Source: Pseudomonadota bacterium (lineage in GTDB: Bacteria > Pseudomonadota > Gammaproteobacteria > Steroidobacterales > Woeseiaceae). Taken from it: 64,000 bases of DNA. Location: positions 184,396 through 248,395 of the forward strand of contig JAQCAD010000001.1 in assembly GCA_027621915.1 (NCBI GenBank), given 5' to 3'. The position numbers and the translations under genes are program-made. Shown piece by piece: positions 25,512-33,854 of this stretch (the stretch's first letter is position 1; the number at the start of each line of letters is the position of its first letter). The notes below the pieces were generated by a model. It worked only from the letters and a program-made list of their open reading frames with translations, made no database searches and was not told the DNA's origin.

Positions 25512-27086
25512 ATGACAATTGCACAAGCCTTAAGGAAGTTCTCTCTGATTATGTTTTCGTTGCTGCTGTTCTCAGCGGATGCGAATAGTGCTGAAGATAT
25601 TGCGCCGCCCGCGGTGCAACTAAACAATGGAACGTACATTGGTGAAACCCTTGCCGGGAACGGTGTCGCTGTATTCCGGGGCATTCCGTTTGCCGAACCG
25701 CCCACAGGCGAGCTTCGCTGGAAGCGGCCTCAACCGTTGAGAGCAAAGGCTGTGGAAAGGGACGCCACGTCGTTCGCGCCTGCATGCATGCAATCGATGC
25801 GGATTCTCGACTGGTATCGCGGTCTTGCCGAAACGTTCGGCGCATCCCGTGATGTGTTCGGCGATCTGGATACCAGTGAAGACTGCCTGTATCTGAACCT
25901 CTGGTCGCCGGACATCGATTCCGAAGAACTTCTGCCCGTGATGGTTTTCATTCATGGTGGCAGCAACAACAGTGGTTGGGCGTACGAGCCAAACTATCAC
26001 GGACATGCGCTCGCCGGGCGCGGCGTTGTTGTGGTGAGCATCGCCTATCGGCTTGGCGTTTTCGGATTTTTTTCGCACCCCGACCTCGATTCCGCTAATT
26101 TCGGCCTGTGGGATCAAATTGCGGCGCTTGAATGGATTCGGGATTACGTCAGCAAGTTCGGCGGAGACCCTGACCGCGTTACGATCTTTGGAGAATCGGC
26201 TGGTGCGCAGGACATCCTTGCGCTGATGGCCTCAAGACAGGCTGACGGTCTTTATCATGCGTCCATCATGCAGAGCAACGCTGGATTCGGGCTCGGACGG
26301 CGCGCTTCCCCGACACTTCTGGATGAACAAAAGCGTGGTAGTGAAACCGCGAGGATCTTCAGCACCGAAGATTCAATAGATAACCTACGTGCCATACCCG
26401 CGCCAGAGTTGCTGCAGAAATATGAAGAAAAGTTTCCGCGCTACTACCACTCGCCGGCGACTGATGGGCAACTCCTCGTCAAGTCCGTTTGGGATGTCAT
26501 TAACGACAACGAGCTTTCGCCCGTTCCTTTCATCATTGGTAATAATGCGGATGAGCAGTACGACGGATCGAATTCCCAGGCCACGCACGAAGATATCGAA
26601 AGGGCGGTGAAAGAATCTCGTTTCCTGGACTCTCCCGACGTGTTCGCCGCAGTCGTTGATGATCCTGACCCGGCAAACGCTATCGATCGGGTCAGAACAG
26701 CGGCCGGCATGCAGTGCCCCTCTCAATACCTGGCGTCACATCAATCCGAACTTAACGGCAACGCCTGGGTGTACTATTTTTCGCGAGTCCGCGATGGCGA
26801 TGCCGGCGCCAAAGTGCGTGCCTACCACGGAGTCGAGTTGCCCTATGCATTTGGGACGCATGATCCATGGATGACAACCAACGATGCAGATTGGCGGCTG
26901 GCCGATCAGATGATGACTTACTGGGTACAGTTTGCGAAGACCGGGAACCCCAACGTCAGTAGCCAACCTGAGTGGCCGCCGTTCACCTGGTCAAAAGGCC
27001 AGACGGTTGAGTTTGCCGACACGGCTGCAACGGTTGCAGCACAGGAACCCGTGTTATGTCGGATTTTTCGGGAAGCAGTTAACTAG
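25512..27086 (+). CDS. Secreted type B carboxylesterase
   Basis: A 524-residue alpha/beta-hydrolase with a signal peptide (1-27, cleaved near ANSA). It has the type B features VFRGIPFAEPPTGELRW, the oxyanion segment VMVFIHGGSNNSGW, the nucleophile motif FGESAGAQD and the His region AYHGVELPYAFG. It starts 12 bp after the symporter stop, so it is probably the last gene of the galactose transcript. It might release acyl groups from galactose-containing polymers outside the inner membrane, but this is inferred only from position. Confidence 0.88.
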   Translation: MTIAQALRKFSLIMFSLLLFSADANSAEDIAPPAVQLNNGTYIGETLAGNGVAVFRGIPFAEPPTGELRWKRPQPLRAKAVERDATSFAPACMQSMRILDWYRGLAETFGASRDVFGDLDTSEDCLYLNLWSPDIDSEELLPVMVFIHGGSNNSGWAYEPNYHGHALAGRGVVVVSIAYRLGVFGFFSHPDLDSANFGLWDQIAALEWIRDYVSKFGGDPDRVTIFGESAGAQDILALMASRQADGLYHASIMQSNAGFGLGRRASPTLLDEQKRGSETARIFSTEDSIDNLRAIPAPELLQKYEEKFPRYYHSPATDGQLLVKSVWDVINDNELSPVPFIIGNNADEQYDGSNSQATHEDIERAVKESRFLDSPDVFAAVVDDPDPANAIDRVRTAAGMQCPSQYLASHQSELNGNAWVYYFSRVRDGDAGAKVRAYHGVELPYAFGTHDPWMTTNDADWRLADQMMTYWVQFAKTGNPNVSSQPEWPPFTWSKGQTVEFADTAATVAAQEPVLCRIFREAVN

Positions 27087-27108
27087 CCGAAGGCAAATCA
27101 GCCCGTCA

Positions 27109-27699
27109 CTACATTGTTGTTGTTTCGTCCATTCGTCGTCCGTTTTTTGCGACGACAAATAGCGAGTCGTCATCATCGAACTCCTTGTAGTCGAGCACGT
27201 GAACAATTTCGAAATATTCTCCGATCAGGGCAAGTAACTCATCGCGATTGTGAAACTTGAAATACAGGCCGCTTTCTTCAAATTCCTGGTCGCCGATCCA
27301 GAACGTATGTGCAAAAAGACCGTCCTCGGCGATAACCACACTCTGTCGCTTAAAAGAGAGAATCAAGTCCTCAATCGACAAATGATGCAGCACTTTATTT
27401 GAGTAGACGCAGTCGAAACGTCGCTGGATATCCAGACTGATTGCATCGAGGTGGACGAATTCGACGTCCGGATGTTTTTCCCGACAGCGTTTCAAGAATT
27501 CCTCAGAGTTATCGGAACCGACGACGTCGTAAGGTCCCTTGAGCGATGCAATATCGTTGCCCGGCCCGCAGCCAATTTCCAGCAATGACTGGCCGGGGCC
27601 GAGGTGCCGTGCCAGCACGTCGAAGATCTGAGTGCCATCGTAGCCCTCGCACATCTTCTCGTATTTATCGACGCTGTCCGGATTGTCGTAGAAGCCCAT
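27109..27699 (-). CDS. Class I SAM-dependent methyltransferase
   Basis: A 196-residue methyltransferase. SAM-binding motif I is SLLEIGCGPGNDIASL near 40, motif II is VVGSDNSEEFL, and DCVYSNKVLHHLS near 95 is motif IV. I use ATG 27699; the TTG one codon earlier is less likely. The ATG overlaps the stop of the upstream Met-rich protein gene (TGATG), implying coupled translation. The substrate is unknown and there are no pathway genes next to it. Confidence 0.82.
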   Translation of the reverse strand: MGFYDNPDSVDKYEKMCEGYDGTQIFDVLARHLGPGQSLLEIGCGPGNDIASLKGPYDVVGSDNSEEFLKRCREKHPDVEFVHLDAISLDIQRRFDCVYSNKVLHHLSIEDLILSFKRQSVVIAEDGLFAHTFWIGDQEFEESGLYFKFHNRDELLALIGEYFEIVHVLDYKEFDDDDSLFVVAKNGRRMDETTTM

Positions 27700-28979
27700 C
27701 AATCAACACTATTCTCAAAAGTTACAAAGTAACAATTGTGGTTTGTAATTCGAACTTTCTTGCTACCGGTTTCAAGTGTCACTTCGCCATCAACCGTCCC
27801 TGTTTCGTAGCCCGGTGCAGTGAGATCTTTCTCGATCATCATCGTCTGGGCGCCGCCCGAATGTCCTAAAGCGCCGGCCACACCTTCGTTAACGCGAATG
27901 GCGCGGACTATTGTTTCGAATTCAAACGCGCCGGTGTCAGCCATCTTGCGCATCATTTCCATCTGCGGCCCCATCATGTTTCTCATCATCTCCTGCTGGC
28001 TCGGTGGCATGGCCGCCATTTTCTCGTCGAATTCTTTGAGTTGGGCTTGCGCTGTTGCCATTTTTGCCATTTCCGCTGCGTCCATCACGCCGCCCATGCG
28101 CATGACCTGGCGATACGATTCATACATTGGGCTGTTGGGCACCGGGCGATAATCCATATTCGAGCTCTCGATGAACATCTCTCGCGATTGGCCATCGGCT
28201 TTGACGATACCCTCCATTCTGAACTTCAACGGTACGCATTCTTCTTTATCCACCCACAGGCTGACGTTGTTAACGATGAACTCCTGACCGTTGGAGCGCT
28301 GTGAATGATTGAGATTTTCAGCCCTGATATGTTTGCTTACTTTGCCATCAATACTTTCTTCGCCCTTGTATTTCGCTTCGTTAAAAAACGCCGACATATC
28401 GTTCGCGTTTTCAGTGGCTTCGGCTCGTCCATCGCTGATGTGATCGTCTGCCGTTGCCGCCTCTCGGGCGAACATCGCCATCGAACCCATCATGACGCGG
28501 GGGTTCGGCGAGGCCCAGGGCTCCTGACCCTCCGCCGGACCGTTGTTCGTGATCATGCCAACCGGTAAACCCGATTCAGTCATCTCTCGTTCCATTCCTG
28601 CACCCAGTTGTTCAGCGGCGTCCGCGTATGCCCTGAGAGCTTCGGGTGAGAGCTGCTGCGATGGATCGGTGGTTCGCTTGCCAATTTCCGTGGGCGGCAC
28701 CAAGCGATAGGTCGGATAGACTTCGCCGTTAGCTGCGGTCACATTCGTTTGTTCGAAAAATTGAGTGACTTCATGCCCCATCATTGTCAGGTCCATCGAA
28801 AAGTCCCGAACACCCTGATGCCGGGCCTGATCCTTTTCGGCGACACACTCGGCAATCGCCCTGACTTCCGAAGACGCCTCGGCGCTACTGCGCGACATAG
28901 TTTCGCGTGTCTGCGATGTGGCACTGGTCGCAATGAGCATGGCGCATAAAAACAATGATAATGTGTGGTGACTTCGCAT
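27699..28979 (-). CDS. Secreted Met-rich protein of unknown function
   Basis: From ATG 28979 (ribosome site AGGAGA, 6 bases upstream) this is a 426-residue protein with a signal peptide (FLCAMLIATSATSQT). I do not recognise the family. The middle contains a beta-rich domain (INGREFIV-like stretches such as NGQEFIVNNVSLWVDKEECV). Residues about 300-360 are unusually rich in methionine (QEMMRNMMGPQMEMMRKM), which could bind soft metals such as copper or be a flexible helix; this is speculation. The final part is again beta-rich, ending in NHNCYFVTFENSVD. It is cotranscribed with the methyltransferase. Confidence 0.7.
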   Translation of the reverse strand: MRSHHTLSLFLCAMLIATSATSQTRETMSRSSAEASSEVRAIAECVAEKDQARHQGVRDFSMDLTMMGHEVTQFFEQTNVTAANGEVYPTYRLVPPTEIGKRTTDPSQQLSPEALRAYADAAEQLGAGMEREMTESGLPVGMITNNGPAEGQEPWASPNPRVMMGSMAMFAREAATADDHISDGRAEATENANDMSAFFNEAKYKGEESIDGKVSKHIRAENLNHSQRSNGQEFIVNNVSLWVDKEECVPLKFRMEGIVKADGQSREMFIESSNMDYRPVPNSPMYESYRQVMRMGGVMDAAEMAKMATAQAQLKEFDEKMAAMPPSQQEMMRNMMGPQMEMMRKMADTGAFEFETIVRAIRVNEGVAGALGHSGGAQTMMIEKDLTAPGYETGTVDGEVTLETGSKKVRITNHNCYFVTFENSVD

Positions 28980-29115
28980 CTGATCTTCTCCTCGTGATTC
29001 GGGATTTTCGCGCTGGGCAGTGACTGTCAGCTCGTTAGCTAATATAGCGTAAATCGCTCGGAATTCCGCCAAGCGGGCGCGGGTGGTCCGGGACACTGTC
29101 AAATGGCGGCACCGG

Positions 29116-29583
29116 TCAGATTGGCAGCACAGTTGTGTGCTTGATTTCCGACAGCGCGATGCTCGAATTGACTTCCTGCACGCCAGGCAATTGTGACAAT
29201 TTCTCGTAGATGAATCGCTCGTAGCCCTTGATGTCTTCGGCTACGATTCGCAACAGAAAGTCGATATTGCCCAGCACGACGTAACAATCGAGCACCTCGG
29301 GATATTTTCTGACCGCGTCCGCAAAGTCAGTGAGGTTGCTGCGTCCATGTGAGGTCAGTTTTACCTGCGCAAACACCATCGTACTCAGACCGACTTTCTC
29401 CGCATCAAGAATGACCGGCTGGTCTTTGATCACACCTTCTTCGCGCAGGCGCTGAATCCGCCGCCAGCAGGCGGACTGCGAAAGACCAATCCGCTCACCG
29501 ACAGCCGCGGCATTGATTCCTGCCTCCGTCTGCAGCAACTGGAGAATCCGGCGATCCGTCTGATCAATGTCGATTTTCTGCAT
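29116..29583 (-). CDS. Lrp/AsnC-family regulator, probable BkdR
   Basis: A 155-residue feast/famine regulator. The N-terminal helix-turn-helix is seen in DQTDRRILQLLQTEAGINAA followed by VGERIGLSQSACWRRIQRL. The C-terminal RAM domain (VFAQVKLTSHG, VLDCYVVLGNIDFLLRIVAED) binds amino acids and forms octamers. It is divergent from the branched-chain 2-oxoacid dehydrogenase operon, exactly as bkdR lies beside bkd genes in Pseudomonas, where it activates them in response to branched-chain amino acids. The functional assignment is by analogy. Confidence 0.88.
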   Translation of the reverse strand: MQKIDIDQTDRRILQLLQTEAGINAAAVGERIGLSQSACWRRIQRLREEGVIKDQPVILDAEKVGLSTMVFAQVKLTSHGRSNLTDFADAVRKYPEVLDCYVVLGNIDFLLRIVAEDIKGYERFIYEKLSQLPGVQEVNSSIALSEIKHTTVLPI

Positions 29584-29596
29584 GATTAATAATCAT
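29582..29596. promoter_or_regulatory. Perfect palindrome at the Lrp-type regulator start
   Basis: ATGATTA and TAATCAT flank a single A. The palindrome covers the regulator's own start codon, so it is a candidate autoregulatory site. AT-rich palindromes of about 15 bp are typical Lrp-family sites. Confidence 0.45.
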
Positions 29597-29611
29597 TATG
29601 GTTTTATTTGC

Positions 29612-29624
29612 GCATAGAATATGC
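29612..29624. promoter_or_regulatory. Second short palindrome, possible Lrp-family site
   Basis: GCATA and TATGC are separated by GAA. It lies 16 bp from the first palindrome in the gap between the regulator and the bkd operon. Paired sites are common for Lrp-type regulators. Confidence 0.3.
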
Positions 29625-29690
29625 AACAAATGAGATATTGACAAATGATTTTGCATGTCTTTATCGAGATTGACCGGATATATTGTGAAG

Positions 29691-29782
29691 AAAAAAGGGG
29701 TCGGATCCAAATTCCCGCTGAAGTCAGCGGTATTGCAAATAAAAATAAAGGCACAGGAAATTGGATCCGACCCCTTTTTTTT
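29691..29782. repeat. Nested palindromic element, GGGGTCGGATCC variant
   Basis: A 25-base left arm (29691-29715) and its inverted copy (29757-29782) differ at one central base; the shared core is GGGGTCGGATCCAA. Inside, 29715-29730 is a second perfect hairpin (CCGCTGA, AG, TCAGCGG). It lies between the divergent Lrp-type gene and the bkd operon. Architecture (A-run, GGGGTC, inverted arm, T-run) matches the GGGGTCAGAGCCC palindromes elsewhere in the window, but the inner sequence differs. Confidence 0.85.
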
Positions 29783-29828
29783 GACATCGCGGTATTCTTT
29801 GCAACGCCAATAACAATGAGCCATAGGC

Positions 29829-31064
29829 ATGAGTACGAAATCACGACTTCATATTCCGCACCCGTCTGCACGTCCTGGTGATAAACCGGATTTCAGCTAT
29901 CTGAATCTTGCGCCGGCCGGCAGCGCTGACAAACCGTCTATCGACGCGAAACCGAGAGACATTGAACACCTGAGCATGAATCTCGTCCGCGTCCTCGATG
30001 ATGAACACCGGGCGCAGGGTGAGTGGAATCCGAATCTCGATCCTGAAAAATTGCAGGTGGGCTTGCGCTGGATGCTCCTGACACGCGTTTTCGATGAACG
30101 ACTTTGGCAAATTCAGCGACAGGGAAAAATAAGTTTCTATATGGAGTCGAAAGGTGAGGAAGCCGTATCGATTGCACAGGGCATGGCATTGCGCGCGGGT
30201 GACATGTGTTTTCCGTCTTATCGCAACACCGGCCTCTACCTGTACAGGGGCACAAAACTTGTCGACATGATGAATCAGTGCTTGTCGAATACGAAGGACA
30301 TGTGCAAGGGCCGCCAGCTTCCGGTTCTTTATCACAACAAGGAAGCAAACCTTTTCTCGCTCTCGGGAAACCTGGGCACGCAGTATCCGCATGCGGTTGG
30401 CTGGGCGATGGCGTCGGCCATCAAAGGTGAAGATCATATTGCGGCATCCTGGCTTGGTGACGGCAGTACTGCCGAGGCGGACTTCCATCACGCGCTGACA
30501 TTTGCCGCCGTTTACCAGGCACCCGTCATTTTGAACATCGTCAACAACCAGTGGGCCATTTCCACGTTCCAGGGATTTGCCGGTGGCGAACGAAGACCTT
30601 TCGCTGCTCGCGGTATTGGCCTTGGCATCCCCGGCATTCGAGTTGACGGCAACGACTTTCTTGCCGTTTATTCTGCGACGCTCTGGGCAGCTGATCGTGC
30701 CAGGCGAGGTGGCGGTCCGACCGTCATCGAGCACGTCACTTATCGTGGCGGCGCGCACTCCACCAGCGATGACCCGTCCAAGTACCGGCCGAAAGATGAG
30801 TGGGCGTCTTTTCCGCTTGGCGATCCGATTGAACGATTGAAAAAACACCTGATCGCCGAGGGTCATTGGTCGGACGAACAACATATAGAAGTAATTGAGG
30901 AGTACCGCGTCAAAGTCGGGGCCGCATGGAAGGAAGCGCAAAAATTCGGAACCATGACCGACGGACCATTCCTTGACCCGGCGGGAATGTTCGACGACAT
31001 CTACGCGGAAATCCCGGAGCATCTGGTGAAGCAACGTCAGCAAATGCTCGAGCTGGAGTCCTAG
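29829..31064 (+). CDS. bkdA1: Branched-chain 2-oxoacid dehydrogenase E1 alpha
   Basis: A 411-residue thiamine-diphosphate subunit. The TPP motif is ASWLGDGSTAEADF near 211, ending in NIVNNQWAI. Segments such as SGNLGTQYPHAVGWAMASAI and TYRGGAHSTSDDPSKYRP are nearly the same as Pseudomonas BkdA1, which separates it from pyruvate dehydrogenase E1 alpha. It decarboxylates the 2-oxoacids of Val, Leu and Ile. It is followed after 3 bp by E1 beta. Upstream lie the Lrp-type regulator and a palindromic repeat. Confidence 0.93.
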   Translation: MSTKSRLHIPHPSARPGDKPDFSYLNLAPAGSADKPSIDAKPRDIEHLSMNLVRVLDDEHRAQGEWNPNLDPEKLQVGLRWMLLTRVFDERLWQIQRQGKISFYMESKGEEAVSIAQGMALRAGDMCFPSYRNTGLYLYRGTKLVDMMNQCLSNTKDMCKGRQLPVLYHNKEANLFSLSGNLGTQYPHAVGWAMASAIKGEDHIAASWLGDGSTAEADFHHALTFAAVYQAPVILNIVNNQWAISTFQGFAGGERRPFAARGIGLGIPGIRVDGNDFLAVYSATLWAADRARRGGGPTVIEHVTYRGGAHSTSDDPSKYRPKDEWASFPLGDPIERLKKHLIAEGHWSDEQHIEVIEEYRVKVGAAWKEAQKFGTMTDGPFLDPAGMFDDIYAEIPEHLVKQRQQMLELES

Positions 31065-31067
31065 GTC

Positions 31068-32084
31068 ATGGCGCAAATGAACATGATCGAGGCAATTCGC
31101 TCGGCGCTCGACATCGTCATGGAAAAAGATCCCAATGTCGTTATCATGGGTGAAGACGTCGGTTATTTCGGCGGTGTTTTTCGTTGTACCGACGGACTGC
31201 AACGAAAATATGGCGAGCACCGCGTGATTGATGCGCCGATCGCCGAGGGTGGCATCATTGGTGCAACGATTGGTATGGGTCTGAACGGCCTGCGACCGGT
31301 CGCAGAAATTCAGTTTGCGGATTATATCTATCCCGGCTTTGACCAGGTCGTTAGCGAGCTCGCTCGCATTCGGTACAGGAGCGCTGGCGAATTTTTCTCG
31401 CCGGTAACGATTCGTACGCCATGCGGTGGTGGCATCCGCGGCGGCCAGACGCATTCGCAGTCACCAGAAGCCATATTCACACACATCAGCGGAATTAGAG
31501 TTGTTATGCCGTCCAACCCGTATGACGCGAAGGGATTGCTGATCAGCGCGATCGAGTCTGATGACCCCGTCGTTTTTTTCGAACCCAAGCGTATTTACAA
31601 CGGACCGTTCGATGGCGATCCCGAAAAACCGGCAGTCTCCTGGGCGTCCCATCCCAAAGGCGAAGTACCGAGAGGTTATTACACCGTCCCGCTGGGTTCC
31701 GCAGACGTCGTTGAGGAGGGCAGTGAACTCACGATCATTACCTACGGGACGCTCGTACACGTCGCCCAGGCGGCCGCGGCATTGGTCGGTGTCAACGCCG
31801 AGATCATCGACGTCAGGTCACTGTCGCCACTCGATACGACGACGTTGACGGAATCCGTGAAGAAGACCGGGCGCTGCCTGATTGCACATGAAGCGACCCG
31901 TTTTTCAGGATTCGGCGCAGAACTGGTTGCAACCGTTCAAGAGGAGTGCTTCTTCCACCTGGAAGCACCGATTGAACGCGTTGCCGGATGGGATACACCG
32001 TATCCGCACGCCTTCGAGTGGCAGTATTTTCCCGGGCAGAAACGACTCGCTGCGGGGATTCGTAAAGTCATGGAGGCGCAATGA
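31068..32084 (+). CDS. bkdA2: Branched-chain 2-oxoacid dehydrogenase E1 beta
   Basis: A 338-residue transketolase-like subunit that pairs with E1 alpha. It has MGEDVGYFGGVFRCTDGL near 27, IAEGGIIGATIGMGLNG near 58, and the C-terminal domain with DVRSLSPLDTTTL. GGAG lies just before ATG 31068. Its stop overlaps the E2 start (ATGA at 32081). Confidence 0.94.
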   Translation: MAQMNMIEAIRSALDIVMEKDPNVVIMGEDVGYFGGVFRCTDGLQRKYGEHRVIDAPIAEGGIIGATIGMGLNGLRPVAEIQFADYIYPGFDQVVSELARIRYRSAGEFFSPVTIRTPCGGGIRGGQTHSQSPEAIFTHISGIRVVMPSNPYDAKGLLISAIESDDPVVFFEPKRIYNGPFDGDPEKPAVSWASHPKGEVPRGYYTVPLGSADVVEEGSELTIITYGTLVHVAQAAAALVGVNAEIIDVRSLSPLDTTTLTESVKKTGRCLIAHEATRFSGFGAELVATVQEECFFHLEAPIERVAGWDTPYPHAFEWQYFPGQKRLAAGIRKVMEAQ

Positions 32085-33298
32085 GCGAGTATGTTTTCAA
32101 GCTGCCGGACCTTGGCGAGGGAACTGTCGAGTCCGAGATCGGCGAATGGAACATCAAGATCGGCGATCACGTTGCTGAAGAAGCAATTATCGGCACGATG
32201 ATGACGGACAAAGCCGCGGTGGAACTCAGCTCGCCGATTTCAGGAAGGGTCCTGTCACTTGCAGGCGAACCCGGTGACATGGTCGCCGTTGGTGCGCCCT
32301 TGGTTGTTTTCGAAACCGACAGTGGGGTCGTGGCTGCGAAACCTGAAGAGCAACCGGAAGCAGCGGTAGCTCTGGATAATCATTTGCAAGGAGCGCAGGA
32401 GATCAAACCGGTTCCGATCGTGCGGAACGGAAAGATCGTCACATCGCCAGCCATTCGCCGACGCGCAAAAGAAGCCTGTGTGGACCTGTCGAGTGTTCCC
32501 GGCAGCGGCACTGGCGGAAGAATTCTCGGCAGCGACTTCGACCAGTTCCTGAGATCCCGACAGGCGGGGAAGACGCCCGCGTCGGTTATGCAGGCCACTG
32601 CGAAGACGACCGAAGTAAAAGTCATCGGCCTGCGTCGGATAATCGCCGAGCGCATGTCCGAAGCCAATCGGGAAATTCCGCACTTTTCTTATGTTGAAGA
32701 AATCGACATCACCGAGCTCGAGTCCTTGCGCCAGCATTTGAACAGCGCAAAGTCAGAGAAGTCGGAACGACTGACTTTGTTGCCGTTCCTCGGCCTCGCA
32801 CTGATTCGTGCGTTAAGGGAATTCCCTCAGTGCAACACCACCTACGACAAGGATCGCAATGTATTGCTTCGGCACGAGGCAGTGCATCTGGGCATCGCGA
32901 CGCAAACACCGGACGGCCTGAAGGTTCCCGTTGTCAAACATGCTGAACGACTTTCGATCGATGACTTCGCGGCAGAAATTCGTCGCGTATCAGATGCGGC
33001 GCGCAACAACACTGCGAGGAAAGAAGAACTCGGCGGTTCGACCATAACAATCACAAGCCTTGGCAAACTTGGTGGCATCGCGTCGACGCCAGTGATCAAC
33101 CTGCCTGAAGTTGGCATCATCGGTGTAAACAAGGCAGTTGAACGACCAGTGGTGGTTAACGGACAAATCACTGTGCGACTCATGATGAACCTGTCGTCAT
33201 CGTTTGATCACCGTTTCGTGGATGGATTTGACGCTGCGGCGATGATTCAGAAGATTAAAGGGATGCTGGAACACCCGGCGACGATCTTTGTCGGATAA
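32081..33298 (+). CDS. bkdB: Branched-chain 2-oxoacid dehydrogenase E2 (dihydrolipoyl acyltransferase)
   Basis: A 405-residue E2 with one N-terminal lipoyl domain (lipoyl lysine K44 in MMTDKAAVEL), a peripheral-subunit-binding domain (TSPAIRRRAKEACVDLSSV, about 123-160) and a C-terminal acyltransferase domain. The catalytic motif FDHRFVDG places His377 and Asp381. It passes the acyl group from lipoate to CoA. No E3 (lipoamide dehydrogenase) gene follows, so the complex must borrow E3 from another locus. Confidence 0.94.
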   Translation: MSEYVFKLPDLGEGTVESEIGEWNIKIGDHVAEEAIIGTMMTDKAAVELSSPISGRVLSLAGEPGDMVAVGAPLVVFETDSGVVAAKPEEQPEAAVALDNHLQGAQEIKPVPIVRNGKIVTSPAIRRRAKEACVDLSSVPGSGTGGRILGSDFDQFLRSRQAGKTPASVMQATAKTTEVKVIGLRRIIAERMSEANREIPHFSYVEEIDITELESLRQHLNSAKSEKSERLTLLPFLGLALIRALREFPQCNTTYDKDRNVLLRHEAVHLGIATQTPDGLKVPVVKHAERLSIDDFAAEIRRVSDAARNNTARKEELGGSTITITSLGKLGGIASTPVINLPEVGIIGVNKAVERPVVVNGQITVRLMMNLSSSFDHRFVDGFDAAAMIQKIKGMLEHPATIFVG

Positions 33299-33354
33299 GG
33301 CGTCGGTTATTCCCTATAATTGCCCACCTTGCAATAACTTTCGAGAGCAAATTT

Positions 33355-33789
33355 ATGTCAGAGTCAAACCAGCACGACGGAAATTGTTTTTGTGGCGCAG
33401 TTGAGATCACGGCGACCGGCGCACCGTTCGCCATGGGCTACTGCCATTGCAAAGATTGTCGCGCGTGGAGCGCTGGCCCGGTGAATTCATTCACGCTATG
33501 AAAGCGTAACGAAATTAAGGTCACGAAAGGTGCAGATTCGCTCGCAAACTTTGCGCTTACCGAAGGCAGCCAGCGCAAGTACTGCAAAAAATGTGGCGGT
33601 CACGTGATGACTGACCATCCCGCCGGGGATTTCACAGACGTTTACGCCGCCATCCTGCCGTCGGTGAATTTCGAGCCCGGTATTCACGTCAACTACAAAT
33701 CCGCTGTACTTCGAATCCAGGACGGATTGCCGAAAATGAAAGATTTTCCGGCGGAAATGGGCGGGTCCGGCGAAACGATTCCCGAGTAA
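33355..33789 (+). pseudogene. GFA-family protein gene interrupted by one in-frame TGA
   Basis: The frame from ATG 33355 to TAA 33787 would encode 144 residues of the GFA/CENP-V domain: the zinc ligands GNCFCGAVEI, YCHCKDCR and KYCKKCGGHV are all present, and the usual C-terminus LPKMKDFPAEMGGSGE follows. Codon 49 (33499-33501) is TGA within NSFTL-stop-K, where the family has tryptophan (FTLW). No other damage is seen, so the mutation is recent, or the base is a sequencing error. It follows bkdB by 56 bp. Confidence 0.8.
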
Positions 33790-33802
33790 GCGAGATCCGG
33801 GA

Positions 33803-33819
33803 TCAGAGTCGGCCTCTGA
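33803..33819. repeat. Degenerate copy of the GGGGTCAGAG palindrome
   Basis: TCAGAG and CTCTGA flank TCGGC, inside the longer context GGGATCAGAG and CTCTGACCC. It looks like a decayed member of the palindrome family found at 34414, 37335 and 47980. Confidence 0.5.
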
Positions 33820-33854
33820 CCCAATTTGGATTGCACCGTAATTGAGGATTTCTT

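Noticed and set aside
29841..31454. 537-codon open frame antisense to the bkd E1 genes
   Set aside because: It is the mirror of strongly conserved E1 alpha and E1 beta coding sequence, has no family motifs and is Arg/His rich as such shadows are.
29829..33298. Pyruvate dehydrogenase complex
   Set aside because: E1 alpha and E2 motifs match branched-chain enzymes and an Lrp-type regulator is divergent, as for bkd.
33499..33501. Selenocysteine codon in the GFA-family gene
   Set aside because: The family has tryptophan, not cysteine, at this place and I see no hairpin typical of a SECIS element just downstream.
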